Shown here: positions 52,377 to 60,146 of the stretch, piece after piece
How positions within the stretch are numbered: the first letter of the stretch is position 1
Layout of the letters: each line of letters begins with the position of its first letter
NCBI RefSeq assembly: GCF_000502835.1
Contig: NZ_AYVL01000006.1
Coordinates: 66,146 to 130,145, forward strand
Reading direction: 5' to 3'
DNA length: 64,000 nucleotides
From: Mesorhizobium sp. LSJC280B00
Lineage (GTDB): Bacteria; Pseudomonadota; Alphaproteobacteria; Rhizobiales; Rhizobiaceae
Translations under genes and position numbers: made by a program
The notes under the pieces: model-generated
What the model saw: the letters and a program-made list of their open reading frames with translations, nothing else
Databases searched by the model: none
Told to the model about the DNA's origin: nothing

Positions 52377-53445
52377 TGACATTTTCGATCCTGCCTCGCT
52401 CTCCCAGGCCTGGGCACAGCCGTCAAAGCCCAGGCCGATCGTGATCTTCGGCGCCGGCTCGATCGTCGGCGATGCGCATTTCCCGGCCTATGGGAAAGCC
52501 GGTTTCCCGGTTGCCGGGCTTTTCGACCCCGACCTGGCCAAGGCGGAAAGACTGGCGCAGAAATGGGGCGTCACCGCTTACCGGTCGGTCGAGGAAGCTG
52601 CGTCAATCAAGGACGCCGTCTTCGATCTGGCGACGCCGCCGGCCTATCATGCCGGGGTGCTCAGGGCGCTGCCCGATGGTGCGGTGGCGCTGATCCAGAA
52701 GCCGATGGGCAGCAATCTCATCGAGGCGACCGACATCCTCGAAATCTGCCGCTCCAAAGGCCTGAAGGCGGCGGTGAATTTCCAGCTGCGCTTCGCGCCG
52801 ATGATGCTGGCGCTCAGGGATGCGATCGCCAAGGGCTGGCTCGGCGACGTGGTCGATTTCGACGCATGGCTGGCGCTGGCGACACCCTGGCAGCTCTGGG
52901 AATTCCTGTTGCAGGCGCCGCGCGTCGAGATCACCATGCATTCCATCCATTATCTCGACCTGATCCGGCAATTGCTCGGCGACCCCAAGGGGGTTCATGC
53001 CAAGACACTCGGCCACCCCGGCCATAAGGTTGCGCAAACGCGCACCAGCGCGATCCTCGACTATGGCGACACCGTGCGCTGTGCACTGTCGATCAATCAC
53101 GATCACAAATTCGGTCGAAAACATCAGGCCTGCGAATTCCGCATCTGCGGCACCGAAGGCGCCGCTTACCTCAAACTGGGCGTCAACCTCGACTATCCGC
53201 GCGGCGAGCCGGACATTCTCGAAATCTACCCCAAAGGCGGCACGGACTGGGTTGCGGTTCCACTCGTCGGCGCATGGTTTCCGGACGCCTTTGCCGGCCG
53301 CATGGCCAATGTCCAGCGCTACGCGTCGGGCGAGGACGCCGAGCTTGTCAGTTCCGTCGAAGACGGCTGGAACACGATGGCGCTGGTCGAAGCCGCCTAC
53401 CGATCGAGCGCGGCGCCGGCAACACCGATCGCGGCGAGGCCCTGA
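52369..53445 (+). CDS. Gfo/Idh/MocA-family oxidoreductase
   Basis: The 358-residue protein has an N-terminal NAD(P) Rossmann fold ([33 protein letters not shown], about residues 22-55) and the family's [15 protein letters not shown], in the place of the usual EKP motif. The C-terminal half contains [25 protein letters not shown]. It probably oxidises the sugar taken up by the CUT1 transporter to its lactone. It starts at 52369 within the rhaM end; the frame further upstream belongs to rhaM antisense-like sequence. Confidence 0.9.
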   Translation: MTDDIFDPASLSQAWAQPSKPRPIVIFGAGSIVGDAHFPAYGKAGFPVAGLFDPDLAKAERLAQKWGVTAYRSVEEAASIKDAVFDLATPPAYHAGVLRALPDGAVALIQKPMGSNLIEATDILEICRSKGLKAAVNFQLRFAPMMLALRDAIAKGWLGDVVDFDAWLALATPWQLWEFLLQAPRVEITMHSIHYLDLIRQLLGDPKGVHAKTLGHPGHKVAQTRTSAILDYGDTVRCALSINHDHKFGRKHQACEFRICGTEGAAYLKLGVNLDYPRGEPDILEIYPKGGTDWVAVPLVGAWFPDAFAGRMANVQRYASGEDAELVSSVEDGWNTMALVEAAYRSSAAPATPIAARP

Positions 53446-53446
53446 C

Positions 53447-53926
53447 ATGGAGCAGACTGTCTATTTCGAGGACTACCGGATCGGCTCGTCGCGCATGACC
53501 AGCGGGCGCACCATCACCGAGACCGATTTCGTCGTCCATGCCGGCCATACCGGCGATTTCTTTCCCCACCACATGGACGCCGAGTTCATGAAGACGACGC
53601 CGTTCGGCCAGCGCATCGCCCACGGCACGCTGGTGTTTTCGGTCGGCGTCGGGCTGACGGCCAGCGTCGTCAACCCGGTTGCCTTCTCCTATGGCTACGA
53701 CCGGCTGCGCTTCATCAAGCCGGTGTTCATCGGCGATACGATCAGGACCCGCACCACCATCTCGGCTAGGGAAGACGACCCGAAGCGACCCGATTCAGGC
53801 CGGGTCGTCGAGCGCTGCGAGGTGATCAACCAGCATGGCGACGTGGTGCTGGTCGCCGATCACATCTACATCGTCGAGCGTCGCGACAAGCCGAGCAGAG
53901 CCTCGACGGATGGCGCTGAAACCTAA
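53447..53926 (+). CDS. MaoC-like (hotdog-fold) dehydratase, second copy
   Basis: The 159-residue protein has the MaoC hydratase motif [41 protein letters not shown], and [20 protein letters not shown], the last nearly identical to the MaoC at 37144-37695. It should hydrate or dehydrate an acyl-CoA or similar thioester. A CoA ligase or transferase is not in this operon, so its partner is unclear. It is the last gene of the plus-strand operon. Confidence 0.88.
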   Translation: MEQTVYFEDYRIGSSRMTSGRTITETDFVVHAGHTGDFFPHHMDAEFMKTTPFGQRIAHGTLVFSVGVGLTASVVNPVAFSYGYDRLRFIKPVFIGDTIRTRTTISAREDDPKRPDSGRVVERCEVINQHGDVVLVADHIYIVERRDKPSRASTDGAET

Positions 53927-53929
53927 AGA

Positions 53930-53952
53930 CAAAAAAACCGCCTTGCGGCGGG
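53930..53952 (-). terminator. Intrinsic terminator for the minus-strand operon
   Basis: Read on the minus strand, CCGCC-GCAA-GGCGG is followed by seven T (plus-strand A-run 53931-53937). It lies 189 bp beyond the stop of the 2-hydroxyacid dehydrogenase and fits as the end of the nine-gene operon. A second inverted repeat GGTGC/GCACC lies at 53958-53973. The rest of the 214 bp gap (53927-54140) shows no gene I can support. Confidence 0.7.
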
Positions 53953-54140
53953 TCCTCGGTGCGAATCAGCACCATACGCAAATTAGTAGCATAGCTGCCG
54001 GCACAAAGCAAGAACAAAATGTGGCAAACCGGACAACCGCGACAGGTTGCGCTGCCCCTTATCGCCCTGCGAACGCCGACTTGCAGGACTTGGGTTCCGC
54101 GGAGCAGGCGGATAGAGGTGGTGCAGACATCGGGAATTGG

Positions 54141-55097
54141 TCATATCCGGTTGACCGGATATACCGGCTTGCCGCCGCGCAGGACCGATGCGACATCGGC
54201 AAACACCTTGTTGCGAACCTCCGCGTAAGACTGGGTCGAGTAGTGCGCCGCGTGTGGACTGACCAGGACGGTGTCCAGCGCCAGCAGCGGATTGTCGGGC
54301 GAAGGCGGCTCCCGCTCGAACGTGTCGATGCCGGCGCCTGCCAGATGGCTGCGCCGGATCGCGTCCGCCAATGCGACCTCGTCGACCAGGCCGCCGCGGG
54401 CCACGTTGATGAGTATCGCCCCTTCCTTCATCCGCGACAGGGCTTGCGCCGACATGATGTTTCTGGTCTCCGGTGTCGCTGGAACGTGCAGCGAGACGAT
54501 ATCGGCCCTGGCCAGCAGATCGTCGAAGCCGACCGGTTCGGCACCACTGGCCGCGATGCGCTCGGCCGGCATATGCGGGTCGTAGGCGATGATGTGGTAG
54601 CCGAAGACCCGCGCCCGCTCGGCAGTCAGCCGCCCGATCTGGCCGAAGCCGATCAGGCCGAGGATCTGCCTGTCGGGCCGCGTGATGCCGGCGCCGTCGG
54701 TCATTGCAGCCCAGCGGCCGGCGCGCACCGCGCTGTCGAACTGTTTCAGCCTGCGCGTCAAGGCCAGGATCAGGGCTATGGCGTGGGTGCTGACTTCAAC
54801 CAGATTGGCGTCCGGCACGTAGGTTACCTGAACACCGGCACGGCTGGCGGCCTCGACGTCGATCGAATCGAGCCCTACGCCGAACCGCCCGATGACCTTG
54901 AGCCTCTTCAGTTCCGCCAAAACGCGAGCCGTGATCGGCTCCCGCAATACCATCAATGCGTCGGCGTCGCGGCAGTGTTCGATCAGGGCATCTTCCGTGA
55001 GCAGCGTCTTTTCGACAAACTCGGCGCTCAAGCCGTCGAGGTAGCGCAGCTGCTCTTCCTCGACTGACAACACGCCGTCGGTCTTGATGATCTTCAT
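54141..55097 (-). CDS. D-isomer-specific 2-hydroxyacid dehydrogenase
   Basis: The 318-residue protein has the NAD-binding GLIGFGQIGRLTAE (about residues 148-160) and the catalytic Arg (NVARGGLVDE), Glu (DTFEREPP) and His (SPHAAHYS). It reduces a 2-oxo acid to a D-2-hydroxy acid, or the reverse. It is the last gene of the operon, 12 bp after the aldolase gene, and may act on the aldolase's 2-oxo acid product or substrate. An 8 bp inverted repeat at 54143-54162 overlaps its last codons and stop. Confidence 0.92.
   Translation of the reverse strand: MKIIKTDGVLSVEEEQLRYLDGLSAEFVEKTLLTEDALIEHCRDADALMVLREPITARVLAELKRLKVIGRFGVGLDSIDVEAASRAGVQVTYVPDANLVEVSTHAIALILALTRRLKQFDSAVRAGRWAAMTDGAGITRPDRQILGLIGFGQIGRLTAERARVFGYHIIAYDPHMPAERIAASGAEPVGFDDLLARADIVSLHVPATPETRNIMSAQALSRMKEGAILINVARGGLVDEVALADAIRRSHLAGAGIDTFEREPPSPDNPLLALDTVLVSPHAAHYSTQSYAEVRNKVFADVASVLRGGKPVYPVNRI
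54143..54162. repeat. Inverted repeat across the 3' end of the dehydrogenase gene
   Basis: ATATCCGG-TTGA-CCGGATAT is a perfect 8 bp stem with a 4 base loop. It covers the last six codons (VYPVNRI) and part of the stop codon. In RNA it would form a hairpin at the ribosome's termination site. Function unknown. Confidence 0.5.
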
Positions 55098-55109
55098 GGC
55101 AAACTCTTG

Positions 55110-55868
55110 CTATGAGGCGCTGCGCGCCGAGGCGACGCCGGCGGCAAGGCCGGCCCCGAGAAACATCGTATCGCTGGCCAGCATGTAGAAGCTGATGCCG
55201 TGCCGCGACCATTTGCCGACATCATCCGCCGAAGGGCGAAAGATGCCGACGGCCTTGCGCGCCGTGCGCGCCGCGGCCGCGATCCTCATAATCGCGGCAT
55301 TGAGCTTGTCCTGGCCGGCCGGCCCCATCGCGTCGATCGAGACCGACAGGTCGCCGGGGCCAATGAAGACCACGTCGACGCCGTCGACCTGGACGATGTC
55401 GTCGATGTTGGCGAGCCCTTCGGCCGTCTCGACCTGGATGGCGACCGTCAGGACCTCGTTGGCCGATTTGAGGTAGTCCGGAATCCTGTAGCCATAACCG
55501 GCGGCGCGGCCCGGGCCGACACCGCGGGCGCCGACCGGCGGGTACCGGCAGGCCATGACCGCCATGCGCGCTTGCTCGGCCGTGGAGACGCGGGGTACCA
55601 GGACACCCGACGCGCCGGCGTCGAGCGCGGCCGCCATCCACTCCGGCGTGTGGCCGGGAACGCGCACCATCGCGGGAATCCTGTGGACATCGGCGGCGCG
55701 GATCAGATCCTCGAGCCGTTCGCGGCCGATCTGCGAATGCTCCCAGTCGATGCACAGGAAATCGACCCCGCTGGCGGCGGCCACTTCGACCGCCACAGGG
55801 TGCGGGATGGCACAGAAGGTACCGATGAGGCGATCGAGAGAGACACATTTCTTGCGAAAGTCGTACAT
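55110..55868 (-). CDS. HpcH/HpaI-family class II aldolase
   Basis: The 252-residue protein has the family's metal and substrate motifs: CIDWEHSQIG, VPGHTPEWMAAALDAGASGVLVPRVST with the catalytic Arg region, GARGVGPGRAAGYGY, QVETAEGL and VFIGPGDLS. Members cleave or form 2-oxo-3-deoxy or 4-hydroxy-2-oxo acids, releasing pyruvate, oxaloacetate or glyoxylate. Within this operon it probably breaks down the oxygenated product of the monooxygenase. The substrate cannot be assigned. Confidence 0.9.
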   Translation of the reverse strand: MYDFRKKCVSLDRLIGTFCAIPHPVAVEVAAASGVDFLCIDWEHSQIGRERLEDLIRAADVHRIPAMVRVPGHTPEWMAAALDAGASGVLVPRVSTAEQARMAVMACRYPPVGARGVGPGRAAGYGYRIPDYLKSANEVLTVAIQVETAEGLANIDDIVQVDGVDVVFIGPGDLSVSIDAMGPAGQDKLNAAIMRIAAAARTARKAVGIFRPSADDVGKWSRHGISFYMLASDTMFLGAGLAAGVASARSAS

Positions 55869-55910
55869 GAAATCTCCAGAAATTTTCGGCGTCGGCGAAA
55901 ACTGTTCGCG

Positions 55911-56630
55911 CTAGGTTGCGGTGGTCCGCGACAAAGGAGGCATGGCTTCCGTCGACATCGGGAAATGCCGGCTGCCGCCTGAAAACGGCGGGAAGGTCTT
56001 GTAGTCGGCGCGCATCTCCAGCCGCGCCGGCGATTGCAGCGCGTGCGTCAATGCCGCGGGACTGTCGAACATGACCCGATTGCGCTGCATATGGTCGACC
56101 CGCGGCCAGGGAAGCGAACCGCACCAATCCAGTCGCGACAGAACCTCGATGTGGCGAATACCGGGGAAGCCCCGCATCAATTGCGGATGATGCGTCACAT
56201 AGTGGTAGAGCCAGGCATTCATGTCTTCGGCCGGCCCGGGATAGTGGACAAGATAGCTGCAGGGGAGCCCGGATGTCTTGACGCCAGCGTCGTCGACGGG
56301 AAACGGACGCACGCACATTGCCTGTTGCGTCGGCCTCGAACCGGCGATGCTCGACAGCATACCAGGTGCGGCAAGCGTCTGCAGATGGCCGGACGGCGCC
56401 AGCGCCGCCTCCATGTCCGCCAGTTCGTCGAAATAGAGCTGGAAGCCAAAGACCGGCGGTGGACCATCGTTGTTGAACATGTCCGTCGCCACTTCGGGTA
56501 GATAGATGTTTGCAAGCGCAAGGCCCGGCGTTGAAGCAATCACACGCCGCACGGCGTCAACATCTTCGCCGGCGATGGCCAAATTTGCCTCGCGGTCATC
56601 ATGGAAGAAAGCAAGATAGGCAAAGCGCAT
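55911..56630 (-). CDS. Unknown protein with two EthD-like (dimeric alpha-beta barrel) halves
   Basis: The 239-residue protein appears to contain two ferredoxin-like halves. The first (about 1-100) has AVRRVIASTPGLALANIYLPE and FQLYFDELADMEAAL. The second (about 120-215) has SYLVHYPGPAEDMNAWLYHYVTHHPQLMRGFPGIRHIEVL and VMFDSPAALTHALQSP, which is the EthD pattern. EthD-type domains occur in monooxygenases, decarboxylases and helper proteins. No signal peptide is visible. I start it at the ATG at 56630; the frame further upstream runs antisense to dctM. It sits between the TRAP permease and the aldolase, so it probably belongs to the pathway. Confidence 0.7.
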   Translation of the reverse strand: MRFAYLAFFHDDREANLAIAGEDVDAVRRVIASTPGLALANIYLPEVATDMFNNDGPPPVFGFQLYFDELADMEAALAPSGHLQTLAAPGMLSSIAGSRPTQQAMCVRPFPVDDAGVKTSGLPCSYLVHYPGPAEDMNAWLYHYVTHHPQLMRGFPGIRHIEVLSRLDWCGSLPWPRVDHMQRNRVMFDSPAALTHALQSPARLEMRADYKTFPPFSGGSRHFPMSTEAMPPLSRTTAT

Positions 56631-56656
56631 GTGGACACCTGCTGGATCGAGTTCGA

Positions 56657-57967
56657 CTAGATCAAATTCGGAAGAAAGAGAGCGATCTGCGGAAAGAGGA
56701 CAATCAGCAGGATCAGCAGAAGCGTCAGCGCGATGTAAGGCGCCGCAGCCATGGCAACCGTCTTGAGCGATGTGCCTTTCGGCGCAACGCCGATCATGAT
56801 GAACAGCAGCAGACCAAACGGCGGCGTGGTGAAGCCGACCTCGTAGGCGAGCAGCAGGATCAGCCCGAACCATACCGGCTCGTAGCCGAATTGCTGGGCG
56901 ATCGGTAGGAAGATCGGCAGCGTGATCAGCATCATCGAGACCTGATCCATGAACATGCCGAGCAACAGGATGACGAGCACCATCATGAGCAGCATGGGAT
57001 ACGGTCCAAGATCGTAGCCGACGATGAACTGGATAAAGCCGTTGGAGGCGCCGGAGAAGGCGAATATCTGCGAGAACGTCGTCGAAGCCGAGATGATCAG
57101 GAAGGTCATGCCGGTGACCTTCATCGCATCGTCCAGCGACTTCCAGACAACCGACCAGCTGAACCGTCGGTAGACAAACAACAAGGCGAAGACGGCGGCA
57201 CAGCCGAGTCCGGCCGATTCCGTCGGCGTCGCTATCCCAAGGATGATCGTGCCGACCACCATGAACACGATGACGCTCATCGGAATGATGTTGACGGCGA
57301 CCGCCCTCACCTTCTCGGCCGCGGGAACGGCGGGTACCGGATAGTGCGGAGCGGCGTCCGGATCGATCTTCGTCTGCGCGAAGATCAGGGCCGCGTACAT
57401 GACAACGAGCAGCAGTCCAGGCAGAGCCCCCGCTATGAGCAGCGCGCCGACGTCGATCTGGGCAAGCGAGCCGAGCAAGACGGCCAGCGAGGATGGCGGG
57501 ATGATGACGGCAAGGCTTCCGGCGCCAAGCACCGGGCCGTAGGCCATATGAGGCTTGTAGCCTCGCTTCAGCATCTCGGGCACCATCAGCGAGCCCATCA
57601 TGCCGGTATTGGCGAGGCTGGAACCTGACAGCGCGGAAAAGATCGTGCCGGCGGCGAGGACGACATAAGCGAGGCGTCCGCGCAGATTGCCGATGCACAG
57701 GTCGAGCGCGTAGATGACCTTCTCGCCGAGGCCGGAGCGGAAAAACAGGCTGCCCATGACGAGAAACATCGGCAGCGGAGCAAGCGCATAGGTCGAGACA
57801 GCGTCGGAGAAGTTGGCGACCATCTGCGTCACGCCGATCGAACCGCCGAAGAACAGGTACAGCCCGATCACATTGGTGACGAAGAACGCGAAGGCGACCG
57901 GCAGCCCAAGCCCCATCAACACTAGGATGGTGCCGACGAGCACGGCGAATGGAAACAGCCAGGCCAC
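56657..57967 (-). CDS. TRAP transporter large permease, DctM-like
   Basis: The 436-residue membrane protein shows the DctM pattern: LVLMGLGLPVAFAFFVTNVIGLYLFFGG at the start, LFFRSGLGEKVIYALDLCIGNLRGRLAYVVLAAGTIFSALSGSS, IPPSSLAVLLGSL and, near the end, YEPVWFGLILLLAYEVGFTTPPFGLLLFIM. About twelve hydrophobic segments are visible. It uses a sodium or proton gradient to import an organic acid, working with DctQ and DctP just upstream. Confidence 0.93.
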   Translation of the reverse strand: MAWLFPFAVLVGTILVLMGLGLPVAFAFFVTNVIGLYLFFGGSIGVTQMVANFSDAVSTYALAPLPMFLVMGSLFFRSGLGEKVIYALDLCIGNLRGRLAYVVLAAGTIFSALSGSSLANTGMMGSLMVPEMLKRGYKPHMAYGPVLGAGSLAVIIPPSSLAVLLGSLAQIDVGALLIAGALPGLLLVVMYAALIFAQTKIDPDAAPHYPVPAVPAAEKVRAVAVNIIPMSVIVFMVVGTIILGIATPTESAGLGCAAVFALLFVYRRFSWSVVWKSLDDAMKVTGMTFLIISASTTFSQIFAFSGASNGFIQFIVGYDLGPYPMLLMMVLVILLLGMFMDQVSMMLITLPIFLPIAQQFGYEPVWFGLILLLAYEVGFTTPPFGLLLFIMIGVAPKGTSLKTVAMAAAPYIALTLLLILLIVLFPQIALFLPNLI

Positions 57968-57970
57968 CGG

Positions 57971-58483
57971 TCAGAGCCCTTCCATTTCCAGCGGATCGAG
58001 CGTGTACAGCGTGTCACGGCCGAGCAGATATCTGAGCCATTCCAGCGCCGAGAGATAGAAGGCGAGCATGATGGGCAGAAAGACCAGCCATTTCGGCATA
58101 TCGAAACTGCGCGTTTCGTATTCGCCGCCCGCCACAGCACTTGTCAGCGAAGACAGAGCGACGCTGCCAAGGTAGAGGCTGACGGCAATGCAGGCGAGAT
58201 AGACCAGCTTTTCAAGCACCGCCCGTGCCCGCACCGGCAGCGCCTGGCGCAGGAACTCGACGAAGACATGGCCCTTGCTGTGGACCAGCCAGGGCATCGG
58301 CAGAAATGCCGCATAGAGCAGACCGTATTCCGTCGCCGATACTGCCCAGGCAAGCGGCCTCAGGCCCAGATTGCGGACGCACACATCAGCAACCACCGCG
58401 ACGATGATGAGGCCAAGCACCACTTTTGCCGCCGCCGCCAACGCAAGGCTCAGCTTCCCAATCGCTGCAAACGATCTGTCCAT
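57971..58483 (-). CDS. TRAP transporter small permease, DctQ-like
   Basis: The 170-residue protein has four hydrophobic segments and the DctQ pattern VVLGLIIVAVVADVCVRNLG, SATEYGLLYAAFLPMPWLVHSKGHVFVEFL. It ends 3 bp before the large permease gene and follows the binding-protein gene by 57 bp; that gap contains a hairpin (58515-58530). Confidence 0.9.
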   Translation of the reverse strand: MDRSFAAIGKLSLALAAAAKVVLGLIIVAVVADVCVRNLGLRPLAWAVSATEYGLLYAAFLPMPWLVHSKGHVFVEFLRQALPVRARAVLEKLVYLACIAVSLYLGSVALSSLTSAVAGGEYETRSFDMPKWLVFLPIMLAFYLSALEWLRYLLGRDTLYTLDPLEMEGL

Positions 58484-58514
58484 TCCCGACGACCCTCATG
58501 TCCACCTTGATGAA

Positions 58515-58530
58515 GGGCGCACCAGCGCCC
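58515..58530 (-). terminator. Hairpin after the TRAP binding-protein gene
   Basis: GGGCGC-ACCA-GCGCCC is a perfect 6 bp stem with a 4 base loop, beginning 10 bp after the dctP stop (transcription leftward) and 31 bp before the dctQ start. No T-run follows. It matches the position of hairpins after the other binding-protein genes in this window and may set the ratio of binding protein to permease. Confidence 0.5.
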
Positions 58531-58540
58531 TCCGCTCGGG

Positions 58541-59518
58541 CTACTGGAAGAATTTCTTCAACTGATCGATGTTGGTAGGATCGCGTTTGGCCATTCTCGC
58601 CCAGCTCGCCTGCGTGGCAGCCGCCAGGAATTTGTCGCGGCCGGCGCCGGTCAAGCTGATCACCTTCTGCCCGCCGCCGATCATTGCCTGTGCCTGCTTT
58701 TCGGACTCGGCGAGATTGGCGTCATAGCTCACGCGCTCGTATTCGACGGCCGTGTCGGCAAGCAGCTTCTGCGCCTCGGGTGACAGCGTGTCCCATTTCG
58801 CCTTGTTGATCGAGATCAGCACATCGGTTTTGAAGAATTGCGGGTCGACACGGTATTTGGTGAATTTGTCCCAGCCGAACGACGCATAGCCAAACACGGT
58901 ATACGCGTTGGCATTAACGACGCCGCGCTCGAGCGAGGTGTAGACATCCCCCGGCGCTTGGACGATGACCGTTGCGCCCAAGGATTCAAGGAAATCGCGG
59001 TAGAGCGGCGACGAGCGCATCTTCAGACTGCTCCACTCGATGCTGCCTTCATCGTTGAGCTTAGGTTCGTCGACGGTGAAGACGTTGAAGCCCGAACCCG
59101 CGTCGACATGCGCCAGCAGATGGGCATTGGCCTTCTTCTCGAAAATTCCGTTGATGAAATCCCAGCCGCCATTGTCGCGGACCTCCCACGGCGTCTTCGT
59201 CGATGCGGAGAAAACTTCGCCTTCGGGCACGAGCTCCAGGAACTGCCCTGCCGGTGTGTCGATCACGTCGATCAGGCCGCTCCTGAGCGCCGCGCCCTGC
59301 TGGATCGGCGGAATGACCTCCGGCCCGCCACGCACGTTGATCTGGACCACGCCCTTGCCCTTTTCGTTCACCTTCTGAACGAATTTCAAGAAGCTCTGGG
59401 CGTAGCCGTTCTGCGTCGGCGTAAAATGCACGGCGTTGAGGACGACCTCTTCGGCCGTGGCGCTACCCGCCAAGCCCGACATGAGTGCAGCCAGAACAAG
59501 GGATTTCCAAATGCGCAT
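58541..59518 (-). CDS. TRAP transporter substrate-binding protein, DctP-like
   Basis: The 325-residue protein has a signal peptide (MRIWKSLVLAALMSGLAGSA, cleavage near TAEE). It has the DctP pattern: FLKFVQKVNEKGKGVVQINVRGGPEVIPPIQQGAALRSGLIDV, PLYRDFLESLGATVIVQAPGDVYTSLERGVVNAN and YRVDPQFFKTDVLISINKAKWDTLSPEAQKLL. The Arg in NVRGGPE is the usual carboxylate contact region, so the ligand is probably an organic acid. GGGAG precedes the ATG at 59518, which is preferred to an upstream ATG at 59611. Confidence 0.92.
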   Translation of the reverse strand: MRIWKSLVLAALMSGLAGSATAEEVVLNAVHFTPTQNGYAQSFLKFVQKVNEKGKGVVQINVRGGPEVIPPIQQGAALRSGLIDVIDTPAGQFLELVPEGEVFSASTKTPWEVRDNGGWDFINGIFEKKANAHLLAHVDAGSGFNVFTVDEPKLNDEGSIEWSSLKMRSSPLYRDFLESLGATVIVQAPGDVYTSLERGVVNANAYTVFGYASFGWDKFTKYRVDPQFFKTDVLISINKAKWDTLSPEAQKLLADTAVEYERVSYDANLAESEKQAQAMIGGGQKVISLTGAGRDKFLAAATQASWARMAKRDPTNIDQLKKFFQ

Positions 59519-59597
59519 TGCCGTACTCCCTCTGATAGTTCGCCCATGATCGGGTCGATCTAAAATTGCAATCGCTGCGCCGCCGCGTGAACGGCGA

Positions 59598-60146
59598 TTA
59601 GTTGGCATCATCTCCTACTGTCAGGAACCGCCCATGCGCGTAGAAGACCGGCGATCGGTCAGCGCGATCCAGCGCGACGCCTGAGACGATGCCGATAACG
59701 ATCATGTGCGACGCCCGCACAATGATTTCGGCCACCCGGCATTCGAACATTGCCCGCGCGCCGACAAGCAAGGGCGCGCCGGTTTCGCCACGCACCCATG
59801 ATCCGGACGAGAACCGCGCGGCGCCCTTGGCTTTGGTCATGCCGCCAAAGGCACGCACAACGTTCTCTTGGTCGCCGGCGGGAAGATTGACCGAAAACGG
59901 CAAGTCTTCGCGAATGGCCGAGGCAAAGGTGCTGCCGCGGTTGACGCAGGCCAGCAGCGACGGCGGCTCGGCGCTGAACGAGCAGAGAGCCGTCGCCGTG
60001 ATGCCGCAAAAGCCGATCTCGTGATGTTCCGAGGCAAGGATGGCGACCGAGCCCGCCACCGCCCGCATCGCCTGCTTGAAGGCGCGCGGATTGATGGCGT
60101 CGTGCCCATCCACCCACGGGGTCGGAATGGCGGCCGCCGGCATCAA
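59598..60146 (-). CDS. Flavin reductase-like protein
   Basis: The 182-residue protein matches the flavin reductase domain of two-component monooxygenases: FKQAMRAVAGSVAILASEHHEIGFCGITATALCSFSAEPPSLLACVN at the N terminus, GDQENVVRAFGG and GARAMFECRVAEIIVRASHMIVIG near the end. It should reduce FMN with NAD(P)H and hand it to the LLM monooxygenase, whose gene overlaps it by 4 bp. It is the electron-supply half of a two-component oxygenase. Confidence 0.92.
   Translation of the reverse strand: MMPAAAIPTPWVDGHDAINPRAFKQAMRAVAGSVAILASEHHEIGFCGITATALCSFSAEPPSLLACVNRGSTFASAIREDLPFSVNLPAGDQENVVRAFGGMTKAKGAARFSSGSWVRGETGAPLLVGARAMFECRVAEIIVRASHMIVIGIVSGVALDRADRSPVFYAHGRFLTVGDDAN

Noticed and set aside
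53958-53973. GGTGC-GAATCA-GCACC as a plus-strand terminator for the MaoC operon
   Set aside because: The stem is 5 bp and has no T-run downstream on the plus strand; only the minus-strand terminator at 53930-53952 is convincing.
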